A program made the translations under genes and the position numbers. A stretch of 64,000 nt of DNA from JBQCDV01 sp051960855. Its GTDB lineage: Bacteria; Actinomycetota; Actinomycetes; JAJZTN01. The DNA lies in NCBI GenBank assembly GCA_051960855.1, contig JBQCDV010000038.1:1-64000 (forward strand). Reading direction: 5' to 3'. Below are positions 15,047 to 22,844 of this stretch, one piece after another. How positions within the stretch are numbered: the first letter of the stretch is position 1; the number at the start of each line of letters is the position of its first letter. The notes beneath the pieces were generated by a model. It searched no databases and was not told where the DNA came from. It was given only the letters and a program-made list of their open reading frames with translations.

Positions 15047-17616
15047 CGGGACTGCGACGGCACCGTCCGGCCATCGCACGCGGCTCCCTGCGCCTGCCGG
15101 CAGCCGAGCTGCCGCAGCGTCTCCAGGGCGGCGGCGCTCGCGACGCCCGTGCCGACCACCTCCCACTGCAGCTCCTGAGCGGCGGCGATCACACCTCGTG
15201 CGACCGCACGGGCTCCCGGCGCGCCCGACGAACGGCTCGGGTCGAGGCCTGCGACGAGGTCAGCCGACAGCTTCACGACGTCGAGGGGCAGCTGCGCCAG
15301 CACCGCCAGCCGCGTCGACGCCGTCCCGAAATGGTCGACGCCGACCCGCACTCCCAGCTCCCGCAGCCGCCTCAGGACAGGCACCAGGGCTTCGCCGTTC
15401 GCGACGACCTGAGACTCGGAGAACTCCAGCACCAGGCGGCGCGGCTCTAGGCCAGTCGAGGAGAGGGCGTCGGCCACCAGGGGCAGAAGGTCGAGCGTCA
15501 GAGCCTGCGAGGAGACGACGTCGACGTGGACGGCTCGGGGCGTCGGCCAGGTGGTCGCCTCGGAGCAGGCGCGTTGCAGCAGCAGTGTGGCCACGTCCTC
15601 GAGGACCCCGGCCTGCTGTGCCAGGCGCAGCCACGAGTCGTGCGAGGGATGGTGCAGGGACGGCGCGGCGTGCCCACGCCCGGAGAGGACGCCGAGGGTC
15701 GGGTGGTGCCAGTCCAGCACGGCCTCCTGGCCCACCACCGAGCCGGAAGCGGTGTCAACGATCGGCTCGTAGCGCACCCGCAACTGATCGCGGGCGACAG
15801 CGTGCCGGATGTCCTCGGCGATCGAGGCGAGCTCGCGAAGCGACTGGGGGAGGGAGTCGTCCGAAGCCGCGATCGCCCCTCGGCCATGACGCTTGACCTG
15901 GTAGAGGGCGCCATCGGAGCGGTCGAGCAGCTCCTCCGGACTGCTCGAGGCCGCGCCGAGTGCGATGCCGCCGCTGGTCGTGACCCGGATGCTGGAGCCG
16001 GCCACGGCGAACGGCGCATCGAAGCAGGCCAGCAGCCGGTCGGCCAGCGTCCGCGCTTCCGCCGGGCTGTTCAGCTCCGCGGCGGCGACGACGAACTCGT
16101 CGCCGCTGATGCGGGCTACGAGATCTCCAGCGCGCGCGGCCGAGCGCAGGCGCTGGCCGACCTCGATGAGTAGGTCGTCTCCCGCTGCGTGGCCGAAGGC
16201 ATCGTTGACCCGCTTGAAGTGGTCGAGGTCGAGAAAGATCACTCCTACCGACGTCCCCGAGCGGCGCGCAGCGTCCAGCATCCGCTGCAGGCTGTCCCGC
16301 AGCAGGAGCCGGTTGGGCAGCCCGGTGAGCGCGTCGTGCAGAGCCAGCCGCTCCAGGGACGCTTCGACGTCCTTGCGAGCCGTGATGTCCACCAGCTGAA
16401 CGGTCGCGCGGGCAACGTCGGAGGGGTCGCGGACGGCGGCCACCTCGACCCAGGAGATCGAGCCGTCCCGGCTGCGCAGCCGCAGCTCGCCCTGCCACTC
16501 CCCGTCCCGGTCGAGCCCCTGGAGCACCTCGGCGATGTCCCCAGCTGACTCGAGCGCGACGAGTTCGGACAGGGCTCGTCCGGCCGGCTCGGCGACCCGC
16601 ATCAGCCGGCAGAAGGCGGGGTTAGCCCAGTCGACGACACCGTGGCGCGCACCGTCGAGCGCGACCACTGCGTTGCCGACCAGAGCGCTCTCCAGCAGCT
16701 GGCGGAGGCTGCGCTGCCCCCGGAGGGCGGCCGTCAGAGCCGACCACCGCTCCTGGTCGACCAGTGCCAGGTGGGCTCCCAGCAGCGCCAGCATCGCGAG
16801 AAAGCCCTGTGCCGACACGGCCCGCAGGTCCGGCCGGCCGAGCGTCACGAAGGGGCCATGGTCGGCCAGGGTGTAGGCGATGGCGAGCGACGCCGTCCAG
16901 CTCACGTGCAGACCGGTGAAGCGCAGGCCGAGCCGCGCGCCGGCCCAGACGGTGAACGGCACGAGGAGCCACGTCATCGGCAGCTCGACGCGGGGGTCGA
17001 AGACGACGAGGTAGGCCACCGTGGAGGACAGCAGGCAGATCCCGGCCTCCATGAGGCGAGGCCGACGGACGGGCGGGGTAGAGGACAGGGCTGCGACGAT
17101 GACCACGACGATGAGCGCGCTCGTGCCGTTGCGCGTCAGGACGAGCCCGACGGAGCGCAGCAGGTGGCCCGCACCGTCGGCAGCGGGGGAGGCGAGTGCC
17201 GTGAGCGGGGCGCTGGCGCAGGCAGCGGCGGTCGCAGCTGCGAGGGCCGACCCGATGTCGCGTGGCTGCCGTAGGACGACCCGCCCGCGGGCCACTGCGC
17301 CGCATCGCTCCAGAACGGCCGCGAGGACAGCGGCCTGGACGACGTTGGCCACCCCGAAGACGACGGCAGACCGGAGTGGCGCTCCCGTCCAGGCGTTCAG
17401 AGTCACCGTGGACACGGCGATTCCCACGGCTGCGACGCGTGCCATCGTCGCTCCGGAGCGTCGCTCGCGGTCACGTTGGCGAGCGGCGAGCAGCCACAGC
17501 GCCCCGACTCCCGCGGCGGGCCAGATAAGGGCGAGCGAGGCTGTCGCGGGCACAGTGAGCCGTCCGAGGACCACCGCTGCGGCGAAGAGGGCGAGCCAGG
17601 GCCCGGCGCTCAGCAT
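15001..17616 (-). CDS. MASE1-PAS-GGDEF-EAL cyclic-di-GMP signalling protein, EAL site degenerate
   Basis: An 871-residue membrane protein. Residues about 1-290 form a MASE1-like multi-helix sensor, about 305-425 a PAS domain (ALVGNAVVALDGARHGVVDW, LVDITARKDVEASLERLALH), about 430-590 GGDEF, and about 605-860 EAL. The cyclase signature is SGDEF (504-508), with an intact RxxD inhibitory site at 495-498 and metal loop FLDLDHFKRVNDAFGH, so diguanylate cyclase activity is plausible. The EAL half keeps E631 (EAV) but has lost other key residues: the asparagine of the VN strand is D (VHVDVVSS), DDFG is DHFG, and the AEGVE glutamate is missing (VVGTGVAS). Phosphodiesterase activity is therefore doubtful. 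A GAGGAGG Shine-Dalgarno precedes the ATG. Confidence 0.9.
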   Translation of the reverse strand: MLSAGPWLALFAAAVVLGRLTVPATASLALIWPAAGVGALWLLAARQRDRERRSGATMARVAAVGIAVSTVTLNAWTGAPLRSAVVFGVANVVQAAVLAAVLERCGAVARGRVVLRQPRDIGSALAAATAAACASAPLTALASPAADGAGHLLRSVGLVLTRNGTSALIVVVIVAALSSTPPVRRPRLMEAGICLLSSTVAYLVVFDPRVELPMTWLLVPFTVWAGARLGLRFTGLHVSWTASLAIAYTLADHGPFVTLGRPDLRAVSAQGFLAMLALLGAHLALVDQERWSALTAALRGQRSLRQLLESALVGNAVVALDGARHGVVDWANPAFCRLMRVAEPAGRALSELVALESAGDIAEVLQGLDRDGEWQGELRLRSRDGSISWVEVAAVRDPSDVARATVQLVDITARKDVEASLERLALHDALTGLPNRLLLRDSLQRMLDAARRSGTSVGVIFLDLDHFKRVNDAFGHAAGDDLLIEVGQRLRSAARAGDLVARISGDEFVVAAAELNSPAEARTLADRLLACFDAPFAVAGSSIRVTTSGGIALGAASSSPEELLDRSDGALYQVKRHGRGAIAASDDSLPQSLRELASIAEDIRHAVARDQLRVRYEPIVDTASGSVVGQEAVLDWHHPTLGVLSGRGHAAPSLHHPSHDSWLRLAQQAGVLEDVATLLLQRACSEATTWPTPRAVHVDVVSSQALTLDLLPLVADALSSTGLEPRRLVLEFSESQVVANGEALVPVLRRLRELGVRVGVDHFGTASTRLAVLAQLPLDVVKLSADLVAGLDPSRSSGAPGARAVARGVIAAAQELQWEVVGTGVASAAALETLRQLGCRQAQGAACDGRTVPSQSRHSWDESALATTRPE

Positions 17617-17737
17617 GGGCCGCCTCCTCCTCGGGCACTTGTGACGCCTACCTATCGGCAGCGACAGCAGCGCCTGGAGGACAAGTCAGTGCCATCGCGG
17701 TCAGCCAAGCCGCAAGGCGGTCGTGGGAGCTGTTCGC

Positions 17738-18778
17738 TCAGGAGCCGGAGGCAGGTGTGCGGTCGTGCTTGAGGTCGTCGAAAAGCCGCAGCGCGGCCTG
17801 ACGGTCCCACTTCACAGTCGATCCCACAGGCGTGTGGTAGTCGGGGTCCGCCACCGGGACAGTCGTGCGGACACCGGAGGACCCCGCAACGGCCCGCATG
17901 GCCAGCGCCCAGCGCGCGACATCGAGGGGACCGCTCGCGTCGTCGACGGTCAGGGAGTCGCCGGCCGCGAGCGCGAGGCTGCCGAGCCGCCACGGCAGCA
18001 GGAGGGTGGTGGGGCTCGTGGCCTTGTCGCTGATCGCGCCCAGCACCTCACGCTGCCGCTCGACCCGGCCGAGGTCCCCGCGGGGATCGGAGTACCGCGC
18101 GCGGACATACGCCAGAGCTGTGGGACCGGTGACCGTCTGGCAGCCGGCTTGGATGTGCAGCCCGGCCTTCGTGTCGTTCATCGCCCGTTTCGGGCACACC
18201 TGCACGCCGCCGACCGCGTCAACCATGTCGACGAAGCCCAGAAAACCGATCTGCACGTAGTGGTCGATCCGCAGCCCCGTCACATTCTCGACGGTGGTGA
18301 CCAGGAGAGGCGCGCCCCCGAAGGCGAACGCCGCGTTGAGCTTGTTGCGTCCGTGCCCCGGTATCGGCACGTAGGAGTCGCGGGGCAGGCTGACCAGCAC
18401 CGAGGGTCCGCCGTTGTCCGGCACGTGCAGCAGCAGGATCGTGTCGGTGCGCTGACCCTCCGCTCGCCCGGTATGCAGCTCTCGCCGTTGCTGCGGAGTC
18501 AGCTGCTCGCGGCCGTCGGAGCCCACCATCAGGTAGTTCGTCCCCGCAGCGGCGGCGGGGCGGTCTCCCGAGCTGAAGGCGGTCACCTTGTCGACGCGCA
18601 GCCATGCCAGCGCCGCGACGACCAGCAGCGCCACGAGCACCACGGCGATGACGGCCACCAGCCATCGGACCCACCGGAACCGCCGGCGCCGGCGGGGTAG
18701 CGGCTGCGCCTCGCGAGGGTTGGGCGGCGGCGGGTCTGATCGGTAGATGACGTGGGTCGGCTCGTCGGGGCCGCTCAC
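17738..18778 (-). CDS. LytR-CpsA-Psr (LCP) family cell-wall glycopolymer ligase, first paralogue
   Basis: LCP enzymes move glycopolymers from undecaprenyl diphosphate onto peptidoglycan, outside the membrane. The 346-residue protein has a cytosolic basic stretch (PLPRRRRRFRWVRW), one TM helix (about 38-60), and an LCP domain. The domain contains MVGSDGREQLT, RTDTILLLHV, VSLPRDSYVPIPGHGRNKLN (lipid-phosphate arginines) and YVRARYSDPRGDLGRVERQ. No LytR_C tail is present, unlike the upstream paralogue. It begins 34 nt after that gene ends, so both are probably one transcript. The GTG start gives the expected short cytosolic N-terminus. The region ahead of its 3' end (17617-17737) holds nothing recognisable. 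Confidence 0.92.
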   Translation of the reverse strand: MSGPDEPTHVIYRSDPPPPNPREAQPLPRRRRRFRWVRWLVAVIAVVLVALLVVAALAWLRVDKVTAFSSGDRPAAAAGTNYLMVGSDGREQLTPQQRRELHTGRAEGQRTDTILLLHVPDNGGPSVLVSLPRDSYVPIPGHGRNKLNAAFAFGGAPLLVTTVENVTGLRIDHYVQIGFLGFVDMVDAVGGVQVCPKRAMNDTKAGLHIQAGCQTVTGPTALAYVRARYSDPRGDLGRVERQREVLGAISDKATSPTTLLLPWRLGSLALAAGDSLTVDDASGPLDVARWALAMRAVAGSSGVRTTVPVADPDYHTPVGSTVKWDRQAALRLFDDLKHDRTPASGS

Positions 18779-18812
18779 GCCGTCACCCCCGAGCCGGAAC
18801 GCCGCTGCGTCG

Positions 18813-20288
18813 CTACCCGACGCTGCACGACTTCTCCTCGGCGGCGGTGTGGGTCTCGATCGTCCCGCCCGCGGTGCTCGTGCCGCTGGCGGACGGGGTC
18901 GGTGCTGCCGACGCCACGGTCACGGGCTTGAGGCCGGAGTAGTCGGAGCCGAGCAGCACCTGGAAGGTGCCCCCGAGACCGTCGACCTGAGTGAAGGTCG
19001 CGTCGGGCAGGGCTGCCTGGAGGGTCTTGACCGAACGGCTCCAGCGAGGGTCGTAACGGACCTCAGTGCTGGTCATCCCCGTCGTGTCCGCGTTGCCGGG
19101 GGAGCCGACGATGCGGAAGCCGGCCGCGCGGAAGTCGTCGGCGGCGCGCGTGGCGAGACCGGAGGTGCCAGCGGCGTTGAGCAGCTTCACCGAGATCTCC
19201 GACGGTGGCACCTCGGCGACGACGGCCGGGGTGGCCGACGGTGAGGGAGTCGGCGTCGGGGAGTTGATCGGCCGGTCGTTCTCGATGTCGCTGAAGAGCC
19301 GCTGGGAGAGCGTCTCGTCCCACAGCACCGCCGAGCCGACGCCGCCGGGACGGTAGTCCTCGTTGGCGATCGGGACGGTGGCGAACACGATTCGGTTGGC
19401 GGACACGTTGCGCAGCTGCTGAGCGAGGTCGACAACGTCCGAGCGGGACAGACCGGGGTCGGCGTCGACGGCGTCGAGGGCGGCGTTGACGAAGGAGAGC
19501 AGCTTGACGGGGTTGAAGAGGACGCCGGCGCTCGTGGCCTCCTGGAACATCGCCCCGATGAAGGCCTGCTGGCGGCGCATGCGACCGATGTCGCCCTTGC
19601 CGTCGAAGTAGCGGGCGCGGACGTACTTCAGCGCCTCGATGCCGTCCATGTGCTGCAGGCCGGGCTGCAGGTCGAGGCCGGCCTTCTGGTCCTTGATGGG
19701 CTGGCGGACGCACACGTTGACGCCGTTCAGAGCGTCGACCATGTCGACGAAGCCGTTGAAGTTGACCTCGACGTAGTGGTCGATGCGGACGTTGGTGTTC
19801 TGCTCGACGGTGCGGACCAACAGGGGGGCGCCGCCGAAGGCGAACGCGGCGTTGAGCTTGTTGTGGGTGACGCCCACCTGCTCGCCGTTCGACTCGTGCG
19901 GAGGGATCGTCACGTAGCTGTCGCGCGGCAGGCTGACGACGATGGCGCGGTCACGGTCCGCGCTGATGTGCAGCAGCAGCATCGTGTCGGAGCGCTGCCC
20001 CGAGCCGTTGTCGGCTGTGGCGCGGCCGACATGCAGCTTCTTGATCTGCTGGGGCGTCAGGCCCTCGCGGTTGTCCGAGCCAACGATCAGGTAGGTGACC
20101 GCGTCACCGGTCGCGGGGTTCTTGGTCGGCCGGTCCTGCTCGTTGAGCCCCTTGAAGACGTCGTTGCGGTGGATGCGGCCGGAGGAGTAGGTCAGAGCGG
20201 CCCAGCCGCCGCCGCTGACGACGAGCACGAGCGCGCTCACGATCGTCGCGACGAAGGCCAGGGCTCGTCGCATCGCGTGATCGCGCAT
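18813..20288 (-). CDS. LCP family ligase with LytR_C domain, second paralogue
   Basis: A 491-residue LCP protein with N-terminal TM (about 10-32) and LCP domain (about 65-320). The domain contains LIVGSDNREGLT, RSDTMLLLHI, VSLPRDSYVTIPPHESNG, HNKLNAAFAFGGAPLLVRTV and ARYFDGKGDIGRMRRQQ, so all conserved Arg/Asp positions are kept. A proline/threonine/serine linker (SPTPTPSPSATPA) joins a LytR_C domain (about 370-455, KLLNAAGTSGLATRAADDFR). ATG 20288 has a good Shine-Dalgarno (AAGGAGGGG) about 10 nt upstream. It is likely to attach one of the polymers made by the adjoining clusters to peptidoglycan; which one is not shown by the sequence. Confidence 0.93.
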   Translation of the reverse strand: MRDHAMRRALAFVATIVSALVLVVSGGGWAALTYSSGRIHRNDVFKGLNEQDRPTKNPATGDAVTYLIVGSDNREGLTPQQIKKLHVGRATADNGSGQRSDTMLLLHISADRDRAIVVSLPRDSYVTIPPHESNGEQVGVTHNKLNAAFAFGGAPLLVRTVEQNTNVRIDHYVEVNFNGFVDMVDALNGVNVCVRQPIKDQKAGLDLQPGLQHMDGIEALKYVRARYFDGKGDIGRMRRQQAFIGAMFQEATSAGVLFNPVKLLSFVNAALDAVDADPGLSRSDVVDLAQQLRNVSANRIVFATVPIANEDYRPGGVGSAVLWDETLSQRLFSDIENDRPINSPTPTPSPSATPAVVAEVPPSEISVKLLNAAGTSGLATRAADDFRAAGFRIVGSPGNADTTGMTSTEVRYDPRWSRSVKTLQAALPDATFTQVDGLGGTFQVLLGSDYSGLKPVTVASAAPTPSASGTSTAGGTIETHTAAEEKSCSVG

Positions 20289-20310
20289 GGCTGGTCAGCC
20301 CCTCCTTGGT

Positions 20311-20349
20311 GGTCGTGTCTCTGTCGGTCGTGTCTCTGTCGGTCGTGTG
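20311..20349. repeat. 15-bp tandem repeat in the LCP 5' region
   Basis: GGTCGTGTCTCTGTC occurs perfectly at 20311-20325 and 20326-20340, with a partial third copy to 20349. It lies in the leader of the LCP gene, directly upstream of its Shine-Dalgarno. The rest of the 171-bp gap (20350-20459) shows no other feature. Confidence 0.85.
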
Positions 20350-20459
20350 TCGGGGAGAACACGCCTCCCCGGGTGGCCTTCGAGCCTACCCGCGGTGATC
20401 ACCACTCACGCCCGGTCGCGAGCTGGCCGGACGACCCGCGAGGTGCAGGCGCCGATCTC

Positions 20460-21701
20460 TTACATCCCGTTGGTCTTCGCCGGCTTGCTCGCCGACTCAC
20501 GTGCCGAGCCGCCCGTCGGCTCCGTCACCGGCTCGCTCGCCGCCGGCTGCTCGCTCACGGGCAGCGGGGGGCGCCTCCGGTCAGCCCTGTCATCCGCGCG
20601 CCGGCGCGCCCACTCGCGCATGCGTCGCTCGCACGGCTGCTCGACGGCGTAGTAGAGAGCAGCCGCTGCCGCCACCGCCAGGACTCCAACGAGGATGAGG
20701 AGGCCGATGTTCCGGTTGCCCTCGGGCTGCGGGCCGATGGTGAGCTGGAAGCAGCGGATCACGGTCTGGTGGACGAGGTAGAAGCAGTAGCTCCAGGCGC
20801 CGAGCAGCACGAGGGGCCGCCACCGGAAGATGCTGCGGCGCCCGTCGATATCCAGGAGCGCGGCGGCCCCGATGGCGCCGGCGAAGAGCAGCGGCGTGAC
20901 GAGCCGGTCGGCGACCTGCAGGCCGAAGTCGAGCGCCGGCAGCTGGGCCCGGATGGCGAAGCGCACCGGGATCTGGACGATCACCCAGAGCAGGATCAGC
21001 GCGATCCACCCCCACAGCCACCCCGGCGGCCGCCACCCCCGCCGCATGACCGTCGCGAGCGTCATGCCGAGCACGAACTGCCAGAGGGTGAAGAGCGGAG
21101 TCCGGAACGCCCAGGTCTGGTCCTTGCCCGTGAGGAGGGCGAGGACGACCGCTGACACCGCAACGACCACTACCGCCAGCCCGGCCAGCAGTCCCAGCAG
21201 CTGCCGGTTGGTGCGGCGCTGCAGCGGGGCGACGAGGAAGGGGAACATGGCGTAGAAGAAGGCCTCGCACGACAGCGTCCACGACACCGGGTTGCCGGGA
21301 AAGGTCGGTTGGAGCCGGGGCACCCACGCCTGCACGAGGAAGACCGAGAGCAGCGCGGTCCACGTCAGGGGCTGTCCGGAGGCGAAGTAGAAGACCGGAA
21401 CGGCCAGCACGATGCCGGCCAGGTGCGAGGGGTAGATGCGCGCGACGCGTCGCCAGTAGAACTGGGACCTCTCACCGCCCTCGCGCCACGACCACACCAG
21501 CACGAAGCCGGACAGGATGAAGAAGAACGTCACGCCTGCCGCGCCGTACTCGGTCTCCGGGTAGATCAGCGGGACCTTCGCGAGGCCGGTGGTCGGAGAC
21601 GTGCCGTGGAAGTGGTGCACGAACACCGCGAGCGCGGCGAACCACCGCAGCCCCGTCAGGGAGTCGAGCCGCGGGGTAGCAGGTCGGGCGCCGGAAGCCA
21701 T
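20460..21701 (-). CDS. OafA/YrhL-family membrane acyltransferase
   Basis: Acyltransferase 3 family protein of 413 residues with about ten membrane helices. It would O-acylate (often O-acetylate) an envelope sugar. The N-terminal LDSLTGLRWFAALAVFVHHF carries the conserved R and the catalytic-site histidine. FFFILSGFVLVWSW and the FYWRRVARIYPSHLAG loop are family hallmarks. A cytosolic basic C-terminal tail follows. ATG 21701 starts the conserved protein and follows a TATCGT box by 9 nt. It is divergent, 36 bp apart, from an ExoA-like glycosyltransferase, suggesting modification of the same polymer. Confidence 0.9.
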   Translation of the reverse strand: MASGARPATPRLDSLTGLRWFAALAVFVHHFHGTSPTTGLAKVPLIYPETEYGAAGVTFFFILSGFVLVWSWREGGERSQFYWRRVARIYPSHLAGIVLAVPVFYFASGQPLTWTALLSVFLVQAWVPRLQPTFPGNPVSWTLSCEAFFYAMFPFLVAPLQRRTNRQLLGLLAGLAVVVVAVSAVVLALLTGKDQTWAFRTPLFTLWQFVLGMTLATVMRRGWRPPGWLWGWIALILLWVIVQIPVRFAIRAQLPALDFGLQVADRLVTPLLFAGAIGAAALLDIDGRRSIFRWRPLVLLGAWSYCFYLVHQTVIRCFQLTIGPQPEGNRNIGLLILVGVLAVAAAAALYYAVEQPCERRMREWARRRADDRADRRRPPLPVSEQPAASEPVTEPTGGSARESASKPAKTNGM

Positions 21702-21710
21702 CGGGCCGCG

Positions 21711-21716
21711 ACGATA
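21711..21716 (-). promoter_or_regulatory. -10-like box for the acyltransferase gene
   Basis: TATCGT on the minus strand, 9 nt before the ATG at 21701. Confidence 0.35.
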
Positions 21717-21724
21717 CCCCGCGA

Positions 21725-21730
21725 TACCCT
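21725..21730 (+). promoter_or_regulatory. -10-like box for the ExoA-like glycosyltransferase gene
   Basis: TACCCT ends 7 nt before the ATG at 21738. With the minus-strand box at 21711-21716, this 36-bp gap carries both divergent start signals. Confidence 0.45.
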
Positions 21731-21737
21731 CCGCGGC

Positions 21738-22844
21738 ATGGCTGCCAGACGCCCGATGGACGACGACAGCCCGGCGGCGGGAGGTGACGACACCGTCGTC
21801 TGGCCTCCGGTCTCGGTGATCATGCCGGTGCTCGAGGAGGAGACCCACCTCGCCGAGGCGGTCGCCCGCGTGCTCGCCCAGGACTACCCGGGCGAGCTTG
21901 AGGTGGTGCTCGCGGTGGGACCGTCACGCGATCGCACCGAGGCGATCGCCGCCGAGCTCGCTGCCGCGGACGAGCGGGTCCGCGTCGTGCCCAACCCGAC
22001 CGGCGCGACACCCTCGGGCCTGAACGCCGCCCTGCGCGCCAGCCGCCACAGCATCGTCGTGCGCGTGGACGGGCACGGTCTCCTCTCTGACGGCTACATC
22101 CGCTCGGCTGTCCGGCTGCTGGAGGACACGGGGGCTGCCAATGTCGGAGGGACGATGGCGGCGGAGGGGACCGCGCCGCTCCAGCAAGCCGTGGCCTGTG
22201 CGATGCGCAGCCCGCTCGGGGTGGGCGGCGCCAAGTTTCACGTCGGCGGCGCCGAGGGCCCGGCCGAGAGCGTGTACCTCGGAGTCTTCCGCCGTGAGGT
22301 GCTCGAGGAGCTCGGCGGCTTCGACGAGCGCTTTCGCCGCGCGCAGGACTGGGAGCTGAACTACCGCATCCGCACCAGCGGGCGCACGATCTGGTACTCC
22401 CCGACGCTGTCGGTGACCTACCGTCCCCGCGCCACCTGGCGGGCCCTCGCTCGGCAGTTCTTCCACACCGGACAGTGGCGGCGCCACGTCGTGCGCACCT
22501 ATCCCGACACTGCTTCGCCGCGCTACCTCGCGGCCCCGGTCGCTGTCGCTGGCATCGCCCTCGGGACCGCGATGGGGGTGACGGCCCAGGTGACAGCAGA
22601 CCGCCACCCGGGCTGGGCCCGCCTGCTGCGGCTGGGTTGGGCAGCGCCCGCGGGGTATGGCGCGCTCGTGACCCTCGGAGGCTTTGCGATCACCCGGCAG
22701 CAACCGTGGCGCGTCCGCTCGCTGATGCCGGCGGTGCTGGCCACCATGCACCTCACGTGGGGCGCGGGCTTCCTGGTGCCCGAACGGCAGAGCCATCCCG
22801 AACGGCAGAGCCATCCCGAACGGCAGAGCGACGGTGACGCATGA
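21738..22844 (+). CDS. Family 2 glycosyltransferase, succinoglycan ExoA-like
   Basis: A 368-residue GT-A enzyme. It opens with VSVIMPVLEEETHLAEAVAR and carries VVRVDGHGLLSDGYI, where DGH takes the DXD place as in the ExoA subgroup. RRAQDWELNYRIRTSGRTIW follows as the acceptor/base region, and C-terminal hydrophobic segments (about 255-340) anchor it to the membrane. ExoA-type enzymes add a sugar to a lipid-linked chain, so the donor and acceptor are unknown here. Its last codons are a tandem repeat (PERQSH twice and a half). The 4-bp ATGA overlap couples it to the three-domain polymerase gene downstream. Confidence 0.88.
   Translation: MAARRPMDDDSPAAGGDDTVVWPPVSVIMPVLEEETHLAEAVARVLAQDYPGELEVVLAVGPSRDRTEAIAAELAAADERVRVVPNPTGATPSGLNAALRASRHSIVVRVDGHGLLSDGYIRSAVRLLEDTGAANVGGTMAAEGTAPLQQAVACAMRSPLGVGGAKFHVGGAEGPAESVYLGVFRREVLEELGGFDERFRRAQDWELNYRIRTSGRTIWYSPTLSVTYRPRATWRALARQFFHTGQWRRHVVRTYPDTASPRYLAAPVAVAGIALGTAMGVTAQVTADRHPGWARLLRLGWAAPAGYGALVTLGGFAITRQQPWRVRSLMPAVLATMHLTWGAGFLVPERQSHPERQSHPERQSDGDA
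22779..22830. repeat. 18-bp tandem repeat in the 3' end of the ExoA-like gene
   Basis: CCCGAACGGCAGAGCCAT is repeated at 22779-22796 and 22797-22814, and its first 16 bases (last one G in place of C after AGAGC) follow to about 22830. It encodes a hexapeptide repeat at the extreme C-terminus and leaves the frame intact. Confidence 0.9.
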
